Shown one piece after another: positions 1-5,776 of a stretch of DNA of 8,044 nt. How positions within the stretch are numbered: the stretch's first letter is position 1; every line of letters starts with the position of its first letter. Location of the stretch: positions 742 through 8,785 of the forward strand of contig PEZR01000164.1 in assembly GCA_002773975.1 (NCBI GenBank), in the 5' to 3' direction. The notes under the pieces are model-generated. The model was not told the DNA's origin and ran no database searches. It was given only the letters and a program-made list of their open reading frames with translations. Source of the stretch: Bdellovibrio sp. CG10_big_fil_rev_8_21_14_0_10_47_8 (GTDB taxonomy: Bacteria; Bdellovibrionota; Bdellovibrionia; Bdellovibrionales; Bdellovibrionaceae). The translations under genes were made by a program, and so were the position numbers.

Positions 1-1
1 C

Positions 2-277
2 TTGTCCAGCTATACTCGAAATGCAGATCTTGTGGTGGTCGCGGCGGGGAAAAAACATCTGTTAGGTCGGGATGATTTTAAAAAAGACGCTATTGTGATT
101 GATGTTGGAATGCATGGCTCTGGAGAGGGCGGCGGAGTCACTGGGGATGTCCGATTTGACGAGCTCGATGGCTGGGTCAAAGCTGCGACACCTGTTCCTG
201 GCGGAGTGGGGCCAATGACAATCACCACTTTGTTGATCAACACCCTTGAATTGGCCGAGAAGAGACTCAAAGTTTGA
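2..277 (+). CDS. folD: FolD bifunctional methylenetetrahydrofolate dehydrogenase/cyclohydrolase, 3' part only
   Basis: This is the C-terminal 91 residues of FolD; the start lies left of the window, so the first visible TTG is an internal codon. FolD is a cytosolic enzyme that interconverts 5,10-methylene-THF and 10-formyl-THF with NADP. The visible part is the end of the Rossmann domain: ADLVVVAAGK (residues 8-17 of the fragment), the AIVIDVG strand (30-36), GDVRFDE (48-54), and the family signature TPVPGGVGPMT (63-73), followed by the closing helix with ITTLLINTLELAE. The sequence between IDVG and GDV is Gly-rich (SGEGGGVTGDV), where many homologues have a short Asn/Arg-containing loop. Its TGA stop overlaps the TTG start of the next gene by four bases (TTGA), which suggests translational coupling in an operon. 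Identity is near certain. Confidence 0.96.
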   Translation: MSSYTRNADLVVVAAGKKHLLGRDDFKKDAIVIDVGMHGSGEGGGVTGDVRFDELDGWVKAATPVPGGVGPMTITTLLINTLELAEKRLKV

Positions 278-1449
278 CACGCACAATTTTATTTTTCTTA
301 TCTCTTTTATTGCCATTCTCAGCCGATGCTCTAGAGCTTAAGTTTTTGGCCGAACAGACATTGTCATCCTCGTTAAAATTTAAAAAAACCAAAGTGGGTG
401 GTCTTTCTGGTTTGTATTATGAAGCCAGTACCGGCGCTCTCTATGCGATTTCAGACGACCGAGGAATGGTGAACGAGCCGAGAATCTATGAGATGAAACT
501 GGATCTGAGTGATCACGGCATCACTGTGAAGCCAGAAAAAGTGATCTCATTGTCAGCCAATGAAACGGCCTTTGCCCATAAAAGCTCCAAGTCAAAGAGC
601 TCCATTTTTTCCAAAGTTTTGGATTTAGAAGGAATCAGTCTGACTCCGTGGGGAGATTTTTTATTGGTCAATGAGGGCGATGCGAACAAACGACCTCGCG
701 TTTCACCCCAAGTTTTAGATGTTAAAAAAGATGGGACTATTTTTAGATCTTTTGACGTCCCCGCAGATTTTTTACCCGAGCCCAGCGGTCGGCAGACCAA
801 GGGAGCTCAGAACAACATGGCTTTTGAGGGACTGGCGGCTTCTCTAGATGGAAAGCATTGGGTGGTAGCGACAGAGGCTCCGCTAGTTCAAGACGGTGGC
901 AAGGGCATCTCGGGGGTTCGGTTTTTGGTTTATGAGATGTCGGAAGCTTGGATGATTAAACCCGTTCAACAATGGCTTTATCCCTTGGACAATCAGGGAT
1001 CTGAAAAAAAGTCCTTGATGGATTTTCAACGGGGTATCTCTGAGGTTCATTTTTTGGATGAAAAGCGACTTTTGGTGATGGAGAGAGCCGTCGTCGTGAA
1101 TTCGGGCGGAATTCAATTTGAGGTCAATATCTATGAGGTGGACCTGGGAGATCTTTTGACAAAGAAAAAGACCACCTCGGAGGGGCTGGACTCTGAGCCT
1201 CTGGAAAAACTCAGCAAAAAGTTGGTCTTGAGTCTGTCTTCTCTCGAAAAAAAATTGGGACATATCGAGAACTTTGAAGGAATGACATTGGGTCCCCCTC
1301 TTTCTGATGGTCGAAAGACCTTGATCCTTGTCAGCGACAATAATTTTATGAGAAACCTTCGCACTCAATTTCTGTTATTTGAGGTGAAGGAGTCCGGCCA
1401 TGAACAAGTCAATCAAACCAACAGTCTGGAGACTGCGCACGGGCGCTGA
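274..1449 (+). CDS. Exported esterase-like phytase-family (PF13449-type) protein
   Basis: A 391-residue secreted protein. Residues 1-19 form a signal peptide (MTRT, a Leu/Phe-rich core, ADA before Leu20), so it probably acts in the periplasm or outside the cell. The start is TTG, chosen because it gives a complete signal peptide, lies 8 bases after the purine-rich GAGAAGAGA (257-265), and overlaps the folD stop. The mature part matches the 'esterase-like activity of phytase' beta-propeller family: GGLSGL (42-47), SDDRG (60-64), LDLEGISL (116-123), LVNEGD (131-136), NMAFEGLA (181-188), LLVMERA (266-272), NFEGMTLGP (333-341) and LVSDNNF (352-358). The repeated EGI/FEG and SDD/SDN motifs are the acidic patches typical of this fold. 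The substrate cannot be read from the sequence; phosphate-ester hydrolysis is only the family label. A Lys/Ser-rich insert lies around residues 102-115. The last 16-17 codons overlap the following methyltransferase gene. Confidence 0.85.
   Translation: MTRTILFFLSLLLPFSADALELKFLAEQTLSSSLKFKKTKVGGLSGLYYEASTGALYAISDDRGMVNEPRIYEMKLDLSDHGITVKPEKVISLSANETAFAHKSSKSKSSIFSKVLDLEGISLTPWGDFLLVNEGDANKRPRVSPQVLDVKKDGTIFRSFDVPADFLPEPSGRQTKGAQNNMAFEGLAASLDGKHWVVATEAPLVQDGGKGISGVRFLVYEMSEAWMIKPVQQWLYPLDNQGSEKKSLMDFQRGISEVHFLDEKRLLVMERAVVVNSGGIQFEVNIYEVDLGDLLTKKKTTSEGLDSEPLEKLSKKLVLSLSSLEKKLGHIENFEGMTLGPPLSDGRKTLILVSDNNFMRNLRTQFLLFEVKESGHEQVNQTNSLETAHGR
1387..1392 (+). promoter_or_regulatory. Ribosome binding site of the rlmI-like gene inside the upstream coding region
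   Basis: AAGGAG lies 7 bases before ATG 1400 and inside the phytase-like gene. It is the strongest Shine-Dalgarno in this part of the window. It supports ATG 1400 as the true start and therefore the 50-base overlap of the two genes. Confidence 0.8.
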
Positions 1450-2698
1450 TCGGCGGATTCGGGGCGGGCATCCATGGACATTTTCCAATGAACTTGCTGA
1501 AAGCCCCAAGGGCCATACTCCGGGAGCTCCTGTTGTTTTGTTGGATGCCAAAGGTGGCTTTCTCGCCAGTGGTTATGGCAATCCCCACTCTCTGATTGCC
1601 TTTCGGGCCTTGAGTTTCAAATCTCAGGAACAAGAGGTCTGTGAAACGGAATATTTGCAGCGGCAGTTGGTGAAAACCTGGTGGCAGCGACATCGCTTGG
1701 GTTTCAAATCCAGCTTTCGATGGTGCTACGGCGAAGGGGATTTCTTGCCGGGTTTGGTGATTGATCGTTATCTGGTTCATCAAAATGGTCAAATGGGGCA
1801 GGTGTTCGCCGTGCAGATTTTAACGGCCGGAATGTCAGCAATTTTACAAGAGCCGACGTCTTTTTTTGAAAATCTTGTTCAGGAAATCAAAGAAAAAAAT
1901 CTGTCTGATTTTTCTTGGGAACAGACAGCTGTGGTTTTGCGCAATGATGTTCAAGTTCGGCGTCTGGAAGGTCTGGAGATCGAGGCCCCCCGAGTTCTGA
2001 AAACCATTGAGGGCATGAATTTATCCGAGATCGATATTGAAATCAAAAATCAAGTTTTGATGACGACGGATCTTATCGAGGGTCAAAAGACAGGATTTTT
2101 TTTAGATCAGGCGCACAATATTTCTTTGTTGTGTGATCAGCTGAAGACCATGGAATTTCCAGAGGGCATCGTGCGTGTTCTGGATCTTTGTTGCTACGTT
2201 GGACAGTGGTCGACCCAAATCACCCATGTTTTGCAGGCACGAGGACTTAAGGTCGAAGTCACGGCTGTGGATGTATCCGATCATGCTTTGAGTTTCGCTG
2301 CCAAAAATATCGAGCGACAGGGTGCGGTTGTGAACATTCGAAATTTGGACGTCTTAAAAGATCTCGGCAGCTTGCCGGATCGATATTTTGATGTCGTTAT
2401 TGCAGATCCTCCGGCCTTTATCAAAGCCAAGAAAGATGTGCCGACGGGGAGACATGCCTATTTGAAGTTGAACACCTCGGCGTTTAAAATGGTCCGTAAA
2501 GGTGGGCTAGTCGCTTCCTGCTCTTGTTCGGGATTGTTTGAAGAGGCAGAAATGATCGATGTCATTCGTAAGGCTATTTCACGAGGAGAAAATGAAGCCC
2601 GCTGTATTCAACACGGGGGCCACTCGGCGGACCACCCGGTTCTGTTAGCATTTCGTGAAGGTTTTTATCTGAAGATGTTTGTTCATCACGTGCTGTGA
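1400..2698 (+). CDS. rlmI: RlmI-type class I SAM-dependent 23S rRNA (cytosine-C5) methyltransferase
   Basis: A 432-residue cytosolic protein of the RlmI/RlmK (YccW-like) family, which methylates 23S rRNA; E. coli RlmI makes m5C1962. Domains in order are: an N-terminal PUA domain (about 8-75, with RRIRGGHPWTFSNEL); a middle EEHEE-like domain (about 80-225); the linker motif GQKTGFFLDQ (228-237), which in E. coli is GHKTGYYLDQ; and a Rossmann methyltransferase domain. The last carries motif I VLDLCCYVGQWS (260-271), acidic AVDVS (289-293), motif IV ADPPAF (335-340), and motif VI SCSCSGLF (373-380). Cys376 aligns with the predicted nucleophile in E. coli SCSG. The tail ADHPVLLAFREGFYLKMF (410-427) matches the E. 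coli C-terminus closely. At 432 residues it is longer than E. coli RlmI (396), the extra length being mostly in the middle domain. LDQA replaces the usual LDQR. Family is certain; the exact target base is inferred. Confidence 0.88.
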   Translation: MNKSIKPTVWRLRTGADRRIRGGHPWTFSNELAESPKGHTPGAPVVLLDAKGGFLASGYGNPHSLIAFRALSFKSQEQEVCETEYLQRQLVKTWWQRHRLGFKSSFRWCYGEGDFLPGLVIDRYLVHQNGQMGQVFAVQILTAGMSAILQEPTSFFENLVQEIKEKNLSDFSWEQTAVVLRNDVQVRRLEGLEIEAPRVLKTIEGMNLSEIDIEIKNQVLMTTDLIEGQKTGFFLDQAHNISLLCDQLKTMEFPEGIVRVLDLCCYVGQWSTQITHVLQARGLKVEVTAVDVSDHALSFAAKNIERQGAVVNIRNLDVLKDLGSLPDRYFDVVIADPPAFIKAKKDVPTGRHAYLKLNTSAFKMVRKGGLVASCSCSGLFEEAEMIDVIRKAISRGENEARCIQHGGHSADHPVLLAFREGFYLKMFVHHVL

Positions 2699-2768
2699 GT
2701 TGAGCAGATTTTCATTTGCTCGCCGTTTCAGAATGAAATTTTTCATTTTAGATTCTCATCTTAGGACT
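2699..2768. other. AT-rich spacer with two weak hairpins after the methyltransferase gene
   Basis: GAGCA (2702-2706) can pair with TGCTC (2717-2721) across a 10-base loop. AATGAAA (2732-2738) pairs perfectly with TTTCATT (2741-2747) across TT, and a few T residues follow. The nonamer TTTTCATTT occurs at 2709-2717 and 2740-2748, 31 bp apart. Neither hairpin is a convincing intrinsic terminator because the first lacks a T-tract and the second is an AT-only stem. Together they may weakly end the folD operon or hold a protein site upstream of the next promoter. Confidence 0.3.
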
Positions 2769-2795
2769 TAAGTGCGCAGTGTTGGGAGCCGATAG
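2769..2795 (+). promoter_or_regulatory. Sigma-28 (FliA)-like promoter
   Basis: TAAG (2769-2772), exactly 15 bases, then GCCGATAG (2788-2795). The FliA consensus is TAAA-N15-GCCGATAA, so 3 of 4 and 7 of 8 positions match with exact spacing. A transcript would start near 2802-2804, giving a leader of about 35 bases to the mini-lipoprotein start. No better sigma-70 promoter is seen between 2699 and 2836; TTGGGA at 2782 has no good -10 partner. Use of this promoter in the cell is inferred. Confidence 0.55.
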
Positions 2796-2839
2796 CTAAA
2801 AGGTAACCAAACCGCACTGAAAAGAATAGGAGATCAATG

Positions 2840-2959
2840 ATGAAAAAATTTCGAACTATTTTTCTTTTGCTTGCAACACTGCTTGTATTTGCGACGGGTT
2901 GTTCCTCATCATCCTCGGGGTCTGGCAATAGCTTTACTCTGCAAGGCTCTGGATCCTAG
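2840..2959 (+). CDS. Very small lipoprotein (39 residues), function unknown
   Basis: A short ORF with all the marks of a real gene. AGGAG (2828-2832) is 7 bases from ATG 2840 and only 4 from the adjacent ATG 2837, so I prefer 2840; the longer form has 40 residues. The protein begins MKKFRTIF, has a Leu-rich hydrophobic core, and ends its signal with the lipobox ATGC, predicting lipidation at Cys21. The mature peptide would be only 19 residues: CSSSSSGSGNSFTLQGSGS. The residue after Cys is Ser, not Asp, so there is no inner-membrane retention signal and outer-membrane sorting is likely if Lol rules apply. The gene lies behind a FliA-like promoter and 39 bases before the secreted six-Cys gene, with no terminator between, so the two are probably co-transcribed. 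It resembles entericidin-class mini-lipoproteins only in size. I do not recognise a family. Confidence 0.7.
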   Translation: MKKFRTIFLLLATLLVFATGCSSSSSGSGNSFTLQGSGS

Positions 2960-2998
2960 ATCGCTCATTTAGTAAATTCTCTTAGATAAGGAAAAGCC

Positions 2999-3625
2999 AT
3001 GATGAAGATTGTTTTAGGTCTTTTTACAATTTTTTTAATGTCCAACAACGTATTCGCAGCAGACCCTCAATACCTGAAGATAAAAGTGTACAAGATGGCT
3101 GTGTCGACAAGCCCCCTTTGCACAAACCTGGTCACTATTATTGATAACGGCTCCAGTCCCACTTATACCGACGTGTTGGTGAACCCGACTCTAGGTTCTG
3201 GGAGCGTTGCTGACGGGACTTATCCCTGTGTAGTGATCGAATTTTCGGACACTCTGCAGTTTGCGTCTGACACGACAACGGGGAGTTGCACGGCCAGTAC
3301 AAATGTATCTATGAGTGTCTGTCAAAACTCCGAGACCAGCACTTTGATTGATGGAAGTACCACAACTTGCACCGCCGGCGATGACCGAGTTGCGATGTAT
3401 TTGTCCACGGCCTCAACAGCCACGACTGGAACTGGCGGGCACTCGGCCTTTCAAGCTCCTACAAGTGTCGGTGATGCAACTAAGGGCTTTTTGCTGTCCA
3501 CGGCGCTAACGGTGTCGGGTTCCGCAGCTGGGAAGTTTGTCGTCAACGGAACAGGAAAGATCGATGGCACGGGAGGCTCCTGCGATATGCAACCGCCAGC
3601 TTTCAGCTTTTCAAAGGTGCAGTAA
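2999..3625 (+). CDS. Secreted Ser/Thr-rich six-cysteine protein, unknown function
   Basis: A 208-residue protein. Residues 1-20 form a signal peptide ending VFA before Ala21, with no lipobox, so the mature protein is periplasmic, secreted or surface located. AAGGA (2988-2992) sits 6 bases before ATG 2999; a second ATG follows at once. The mature chain has six cysteines (41, 77, 97, 108, 124, 195), an even number that could form three disulfides. About 29% of it is Ser plus Thr, with many short beta-type stretches (YLKIKVYKMAVS 25-36, YPCVVIEFSD 75-84, FLLSTALTVSG 164-174, GKFVVNGTGKIDG 178-190) and Gly-rich turns. This suggests an all-beta, disulfide-bonded exported domain. There is no C-terminal barrel signature or anchor. 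It shares a predicted FliA-like promoter with the upstream mini-lipoprotein and ends at a strong terminator. I do not recognise the family. An adhesin, envelope or substrate-binding role is possible but unsupported. Confidence 0.85.
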   Translation: MMKIVLGLFTIFLMSNNVFAADPQYLKIKVYKMAVSTSPLCTNLVTIIDNGSSPTYTDVLVNPTLGSGSVADGTYPCVVIEFSDTLQFASDTTTGSCTASTNVSMSVCQNSETSTLIDGSTTTCTAGDDRVAMYLSTASTATTGTGGHSAFQAPTSVGDATKGFLLSTALTVSGSAAGKFVVNGTGKIDGTGGSCDMQPPAFSFSKVQ

Positions 3626-3666
3626 TGGAATATTGCCAACCCCAGAGATGCTCTCTGAGTGGCATC

Positions 3667-3698
3667 AGTAGGCCGTCAGATCGACTGCCTACTTTTTT
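3667..3698 (+). terminator. Rho-independent terminator of the mini-lipoprotein/six-Cys unit
   Basis: AGTAGGC (3667-3673) pairs with GCCTACT (3687-3693). Inside the loop GTC (3675-3677) can also pair with GAC (3683-3685), leaving a five-base tip. Six T residues (3693-3698) and then ATTTT follow. The T-tract is on the + strand side only, so it serves the rightward genes. On the other strand the stem lies beyond the stop of the outer-membrane protein gene but is not followed by a U-run. Confidence 0.88.
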
Positions 3699-3714
3699 AT
3701 TTTGACACGGAAAT

Positions 3715-4707
3715 CTAGAAACTGGCGCCAACACCAATTGCGAGAGTCATATTGTCGTTGGTGCTGTAAGAGTTGTCGTTGATTTTTGAGTTCAGGACGC
3801 GCTCATAAGTGACTTCTGGTTTTATAGTGACGTTGTTAGCGGCAAGAAGTCGGCTATAGATGGACCCAGTCACACTCTGAGTGGAATCTGAATTAAATTT
3901 TTTGGCCCAGAACTTGGTGTCGTAGCTGAGGCCGTCCATCAAATTTAAAGCCAGAGAGCCACCAAAAATATTTCGATCCAATTGAGCTTCGGAAAATCCT
4001 TTGATTTGAAATGTATTTCCGCCCGTGATTCCGACATCAACATTTTCGGCCGCAGTCACTGTTCGTTTGTCCCAAATTTGGTAGCTTATTTTTCCACCGG
4101 CGGCGCCGAGGCGAGTTTTTGTCTCCATGGCCATAAATGGAGTGATGGAGTTACCACCTGAGCTGAGATTTCCCTCTTTGTTGTCATAAGCCCATTTTCC
4201 TGTGTCGTGACTGAGGGTCACTGAAGCTCCAGTGAATAAGTTATATTTATTGTTTGTGGTCATTTTAGTCATCGCGAAACCCAAATCGCCCACACCCTTA
4301 TTTTTTCCGGTGGCGGTTGAGGTGTCTTTGTCGGTGACTGTGGTTTCTCCTGTTGAGATTTCAGCGTGGAGAGCGATCGGCGAATTTCTTGTGCCATGAT
4401 CCAGAGACAAAACATAGATTTGGCCATCAATTTGACGGGATCTTGCGACATCAGAACCTGAGGTTTTGTATTCCTGTCTGGACGAGATTGTCTGAGGTCT
4501 AATGCTGATCAAAAGCCCCCCAGATCTTGGGAAGTAGAGATTTTCAGACAATGATTGCTGACCCGTTGGACGAGCCGTCGCAGTGGGGATTGTTGCCGTG
4601 CTGGAAGTCGTAGCGGCTGCACGTTTGGCTTTCGGCGCTTTGAGGATGCTGTTTTGAGCGAAGCTCAGAGATGGAATCAAAGCGAAAAGAATCAGAACTG
4701 TTTTCAT
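3715..4707 (-). CDS. Outer-membrane beta-barrel protein (porin-like), unknown specificity
   Basis: A 330-residue protein. I chose ATG 4707, not an in-frame ATG 69 bases upstream, because it directly begins a signal peptide (MKTVLILFALIPSLSFA, cleavage before Gln18), AAGGA lies 7 bases before it, and the promoter -35 overlaps the earlier ATG. After cleavage comes a low-complexity Ala/Thr/Pro/Lys-rich linker (about 20-50, with AAATTSSTATIPTATARP). The rest alternates polar and hydrophobic residues in amphipathic strands with Gly/Asn/Asp/Ser turns, for example GGLLISIRPQT, YNLFTGASVTLSHD, GGSLALNLMDG, VTIKPEVTYERVL and MTLAIGVGASF. It ends in Phe, the usual signal for BAM-mediated outer-membrane assembly. 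No mature cysteine is seen. Length fits a 12-14 strand barrel. It probably acts as a channel or surface protein; no family-specific motif is recognised. It converges with the six-Cys gene, with 89 bases between the stops. Confidence 0.82.
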   Translation of the reverse strand: MKTVLILFALIPSLSFAQNSILKAPKAKRAAATTSSTATIPTATARPTGQQSLSENLYFPRSGGLLISIRPQTISSRQEYKTSGSDVARSRQIDGQIYVLSLDHGTRNSPIALHAEISTGETTVTDKDTSTATGKNKGVGDLGFAMTKMTTNNKYNLFTGASVTLSHDTGKWAYDNKEGNLSSGGNSITPFMAMETKTRLGAAGGKISYQIWDKRTVTAAENVDVGITGGNTFQIKGFSEAQLDRNIFGGSLALNLMDGLSYDTKFWAKKFNSDSTQSVTGSIYSRLLAANNVTIKPEVTYERVLNSKINDNSYSTNDNMTLAIGVGASF

Positions 4708-4747
4708 GATCGGTCCTTGTTGGGGTTTTTCGTTTTTGTCAGGAAAG

Positions 4748-4776
4748 GGTATATTGAAAGCCGGGCCCGAGATCAA
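4748..4776 (-). promoter_or_regulatory. Sigma-70-type promoter of the outer-membrane protein gene
   Basis: Read on the minus strand: TTGATC (-35, plus positions 4776-4771), a 17-base spacer, then TATACC (-10, 4753-4748). The expected start point is near 4741, giving a leader of about 33 bases with AAGGA before ATG 4707. The spacing is ideal and both hexamers match the consensus at 4 of 6 bases. Confidence 0.6.
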
Positions 4777-4784
4777 CTGATATC

Positions 4785-4813
4785 GGGTAGAACGGGGTAG
4801 AATGGAGGGTAGA
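4785..4813 (-). repeat. Three phased GGGTAGA direct repeats upstream of the outer-membrane protein promoter
   Basis: On the + strand GGGTAGA occurs at 4785-4791, 4795-4801 and 4807-4813, which is 10 and 12 bp apart. On the transcribed strand this is TCTACCC three times, about 44 to 72 bases upstream of the predicted transcription start. A degenerate fourth copy, GGGAGTAG, is at 4816-4823. Near-helical phasing just upstream of a -35 box fits an activator binding site. The regulator is unknown. Confidence 0.45.
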
Positions 4814-4827
4814 GCGGGAGTAGCGGC

Positions 4828-5745
4828 CTAGGGGTTCGCGGTTCTTTGCTGCTGGTGCAGGTTGGTCAGCTTTGAGATATAGTCTTTTAGAGCTGAATTT
4901 TCCTGACGAAGCACATGAATTTGGGTCATTGCTTGTTGCAAGTGGCTGTAATAATCCTGACACTCGATGCCTTTTTTATCCAAGGCCATTTTTAATTCAA
5001 TCATCTTTTTCTCGGCGACCGCACTGAGGTTTTTCATCATTTCATGCTGGTGCACTGTGTGGGTGTCATATTCAGTGAGAGAATCAGACAGCTGTTTCAT
5101 TTCTTCGAGTTTTGTGTGCAGCTCTTTCTCTAGAGTCTGGTGGAAAGATTTTTTCTCTTCCAGCTCTTGCTGAAGATTTTGAATCTGGGTCTGAAAGTTT
5201 TTTCGCTCTTGTTGCCAAGTGCTGTTTTCTAGCTGAAAACGGTCTTTGGCTTTCGAGAGTTCAATCCGGGTCTCATTGGCCAGAGCCTGAGCCAGATCCA
5301 GTTCATGGGACATATTTTTGACTTTGTCTTGAAGAAAGAGATTGTGCTTTTTTTCTTCGTTTAAAACCTGAGTGGATTTTGAACGAACCTCTTCAATTTC
5401 GAACTGCAGTCGCAGGTTCATCTCTAGAGACTTGGCTAAGTCCGTACTTAGTTTTGAGTTATTCATGCGCTCTTGTTCAAGAAGCTCCGATAGCCGTTTC
5501 ATTTCTTGATTGAGGTCGCTGTTGTTGAAGGTGAGATTGTCTAGGGACTTGATTCGATCATGGATTTCTTGCTGGGCGGCTTTTAATTCATCCTGAGATT
5601 TTCGGAGTTGGAACTGCATTTTCTCGAGCCTTTCTTCAAAGGTTTCTTGGGGTTTCGCGGCGATCGAATTCGGTGTTTGTTGACTGAGCTCATGCAGTTT
5701 TCCGCAGATCTCATCAAAAAGTTTTTCGTGCTCGGGCAGATTCAT
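4828..5745 (-). CDS. Long coiled-coil protein, cytoplasmic, function unknown
   Basis: A 305-residue protein with no signal peptide or membrane segment. A short N-terminal part (1-32, with prolines at 4, 25 and 32) is followed by proline-free heptad sequence from about 33 to 296, very rich in Gln, Glu, Lys and Leu (for example FEERLEKMQFQLRKSQDELK and IQNLQQELEEKK). Mild breaks lie near 70-78 (LTFNNSD) and 225-235 (YDTHTVHQHE). The last segment, from about 268 to 296, looks like a leucine-zipper-like dimer helix (VLRQENSALKDYISKL). Such proteins usually act as scaffolds or filaments in cell shape, polarity or division, but nothing here identifies a role, and similarity to SMC or myosin would be only coiled-coil resemblance. 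The start is ATG 5745, with GAGAG about 5 bases upstream, a weak site. Only 120 bases separate it from the outer-membrane protein gene, which has its own promoter. Confidence 0.8.
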   Translation of the reverse strand: MNLPEHEKLFDEICGKLHELSQQTPNSIAAKPQETFEERLEKMQFQLRKSQDELKAAQQEIHDRIKSLDNLTFNNSDLNQEMKRLSELLEQERMNNSKLSTDLAKSLEMNLRLQFEIEEVRSKSTQVLNEEKKHNLFLQDKVKNMSHELDLAQALANETRIELSKAKDRFQLENSTWQQERKNFQTQIQNLQQELEEKKSFHQTLEKELHTKLEEMKQLSDSLTEYDTHTVHQHEMMKNLSAVAEKKMIELKMALDKKGIECQDYYSHLQQAMTQIHVLRQENSALKDYISKLTNLHQQQRTANP

Positions 5746-5776
5746 ATTTTCTCTCTAGCGATGTTTTTCAAAGCGT

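Noticed and set aside
274..302. TTGACA-N17-CTTATC at the folD/esterase junction
   Set aside because: It would start transcription downstream of the proposed TTG start, with no later start that keeps the signal peptide. The -10 match is poor.
10..316. Two minus-strand open frames over the folD end
   Set aside because: They are antisense to a conserved FolD segment and show no family motif or ribosome site.
883..1368. Open frame of 161 codons on the minus strand within the phytase-like gene
   Set aside because: It lies wholly inside a gene with clear family motifs, has no recognisable domain, and is best read as an antisense shadow.
3647..3666. GATGC/GCATC inverted repeat as a terminator of the minus-strand outer-membrane gene
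   Set aside because: The stem is only 5 bp, with a 10-base loop and no U-run on the minus strand.
3703..3708. TTGACA between the convergent genes
   Set aside because: No -10 element follows at 16-18 bases and no gene on that strand starts downstream within reach.
4708..4776. An upstream in-frame ATG (4776) extending the outer-membrane protein by 23 residues
   Set aside because: The extension would bury a textbook signal peptide, lacks a ribosome site and overlaps the predicted -35 element.
4779..4786. CCCGATAT on the minus strand as a FliA -10 for the outer-membrane protein gene
   Set aside because: No TAAA-like element lies 15 bases upstream, and a well-spaced sigma-70 promoter exists just downstream.
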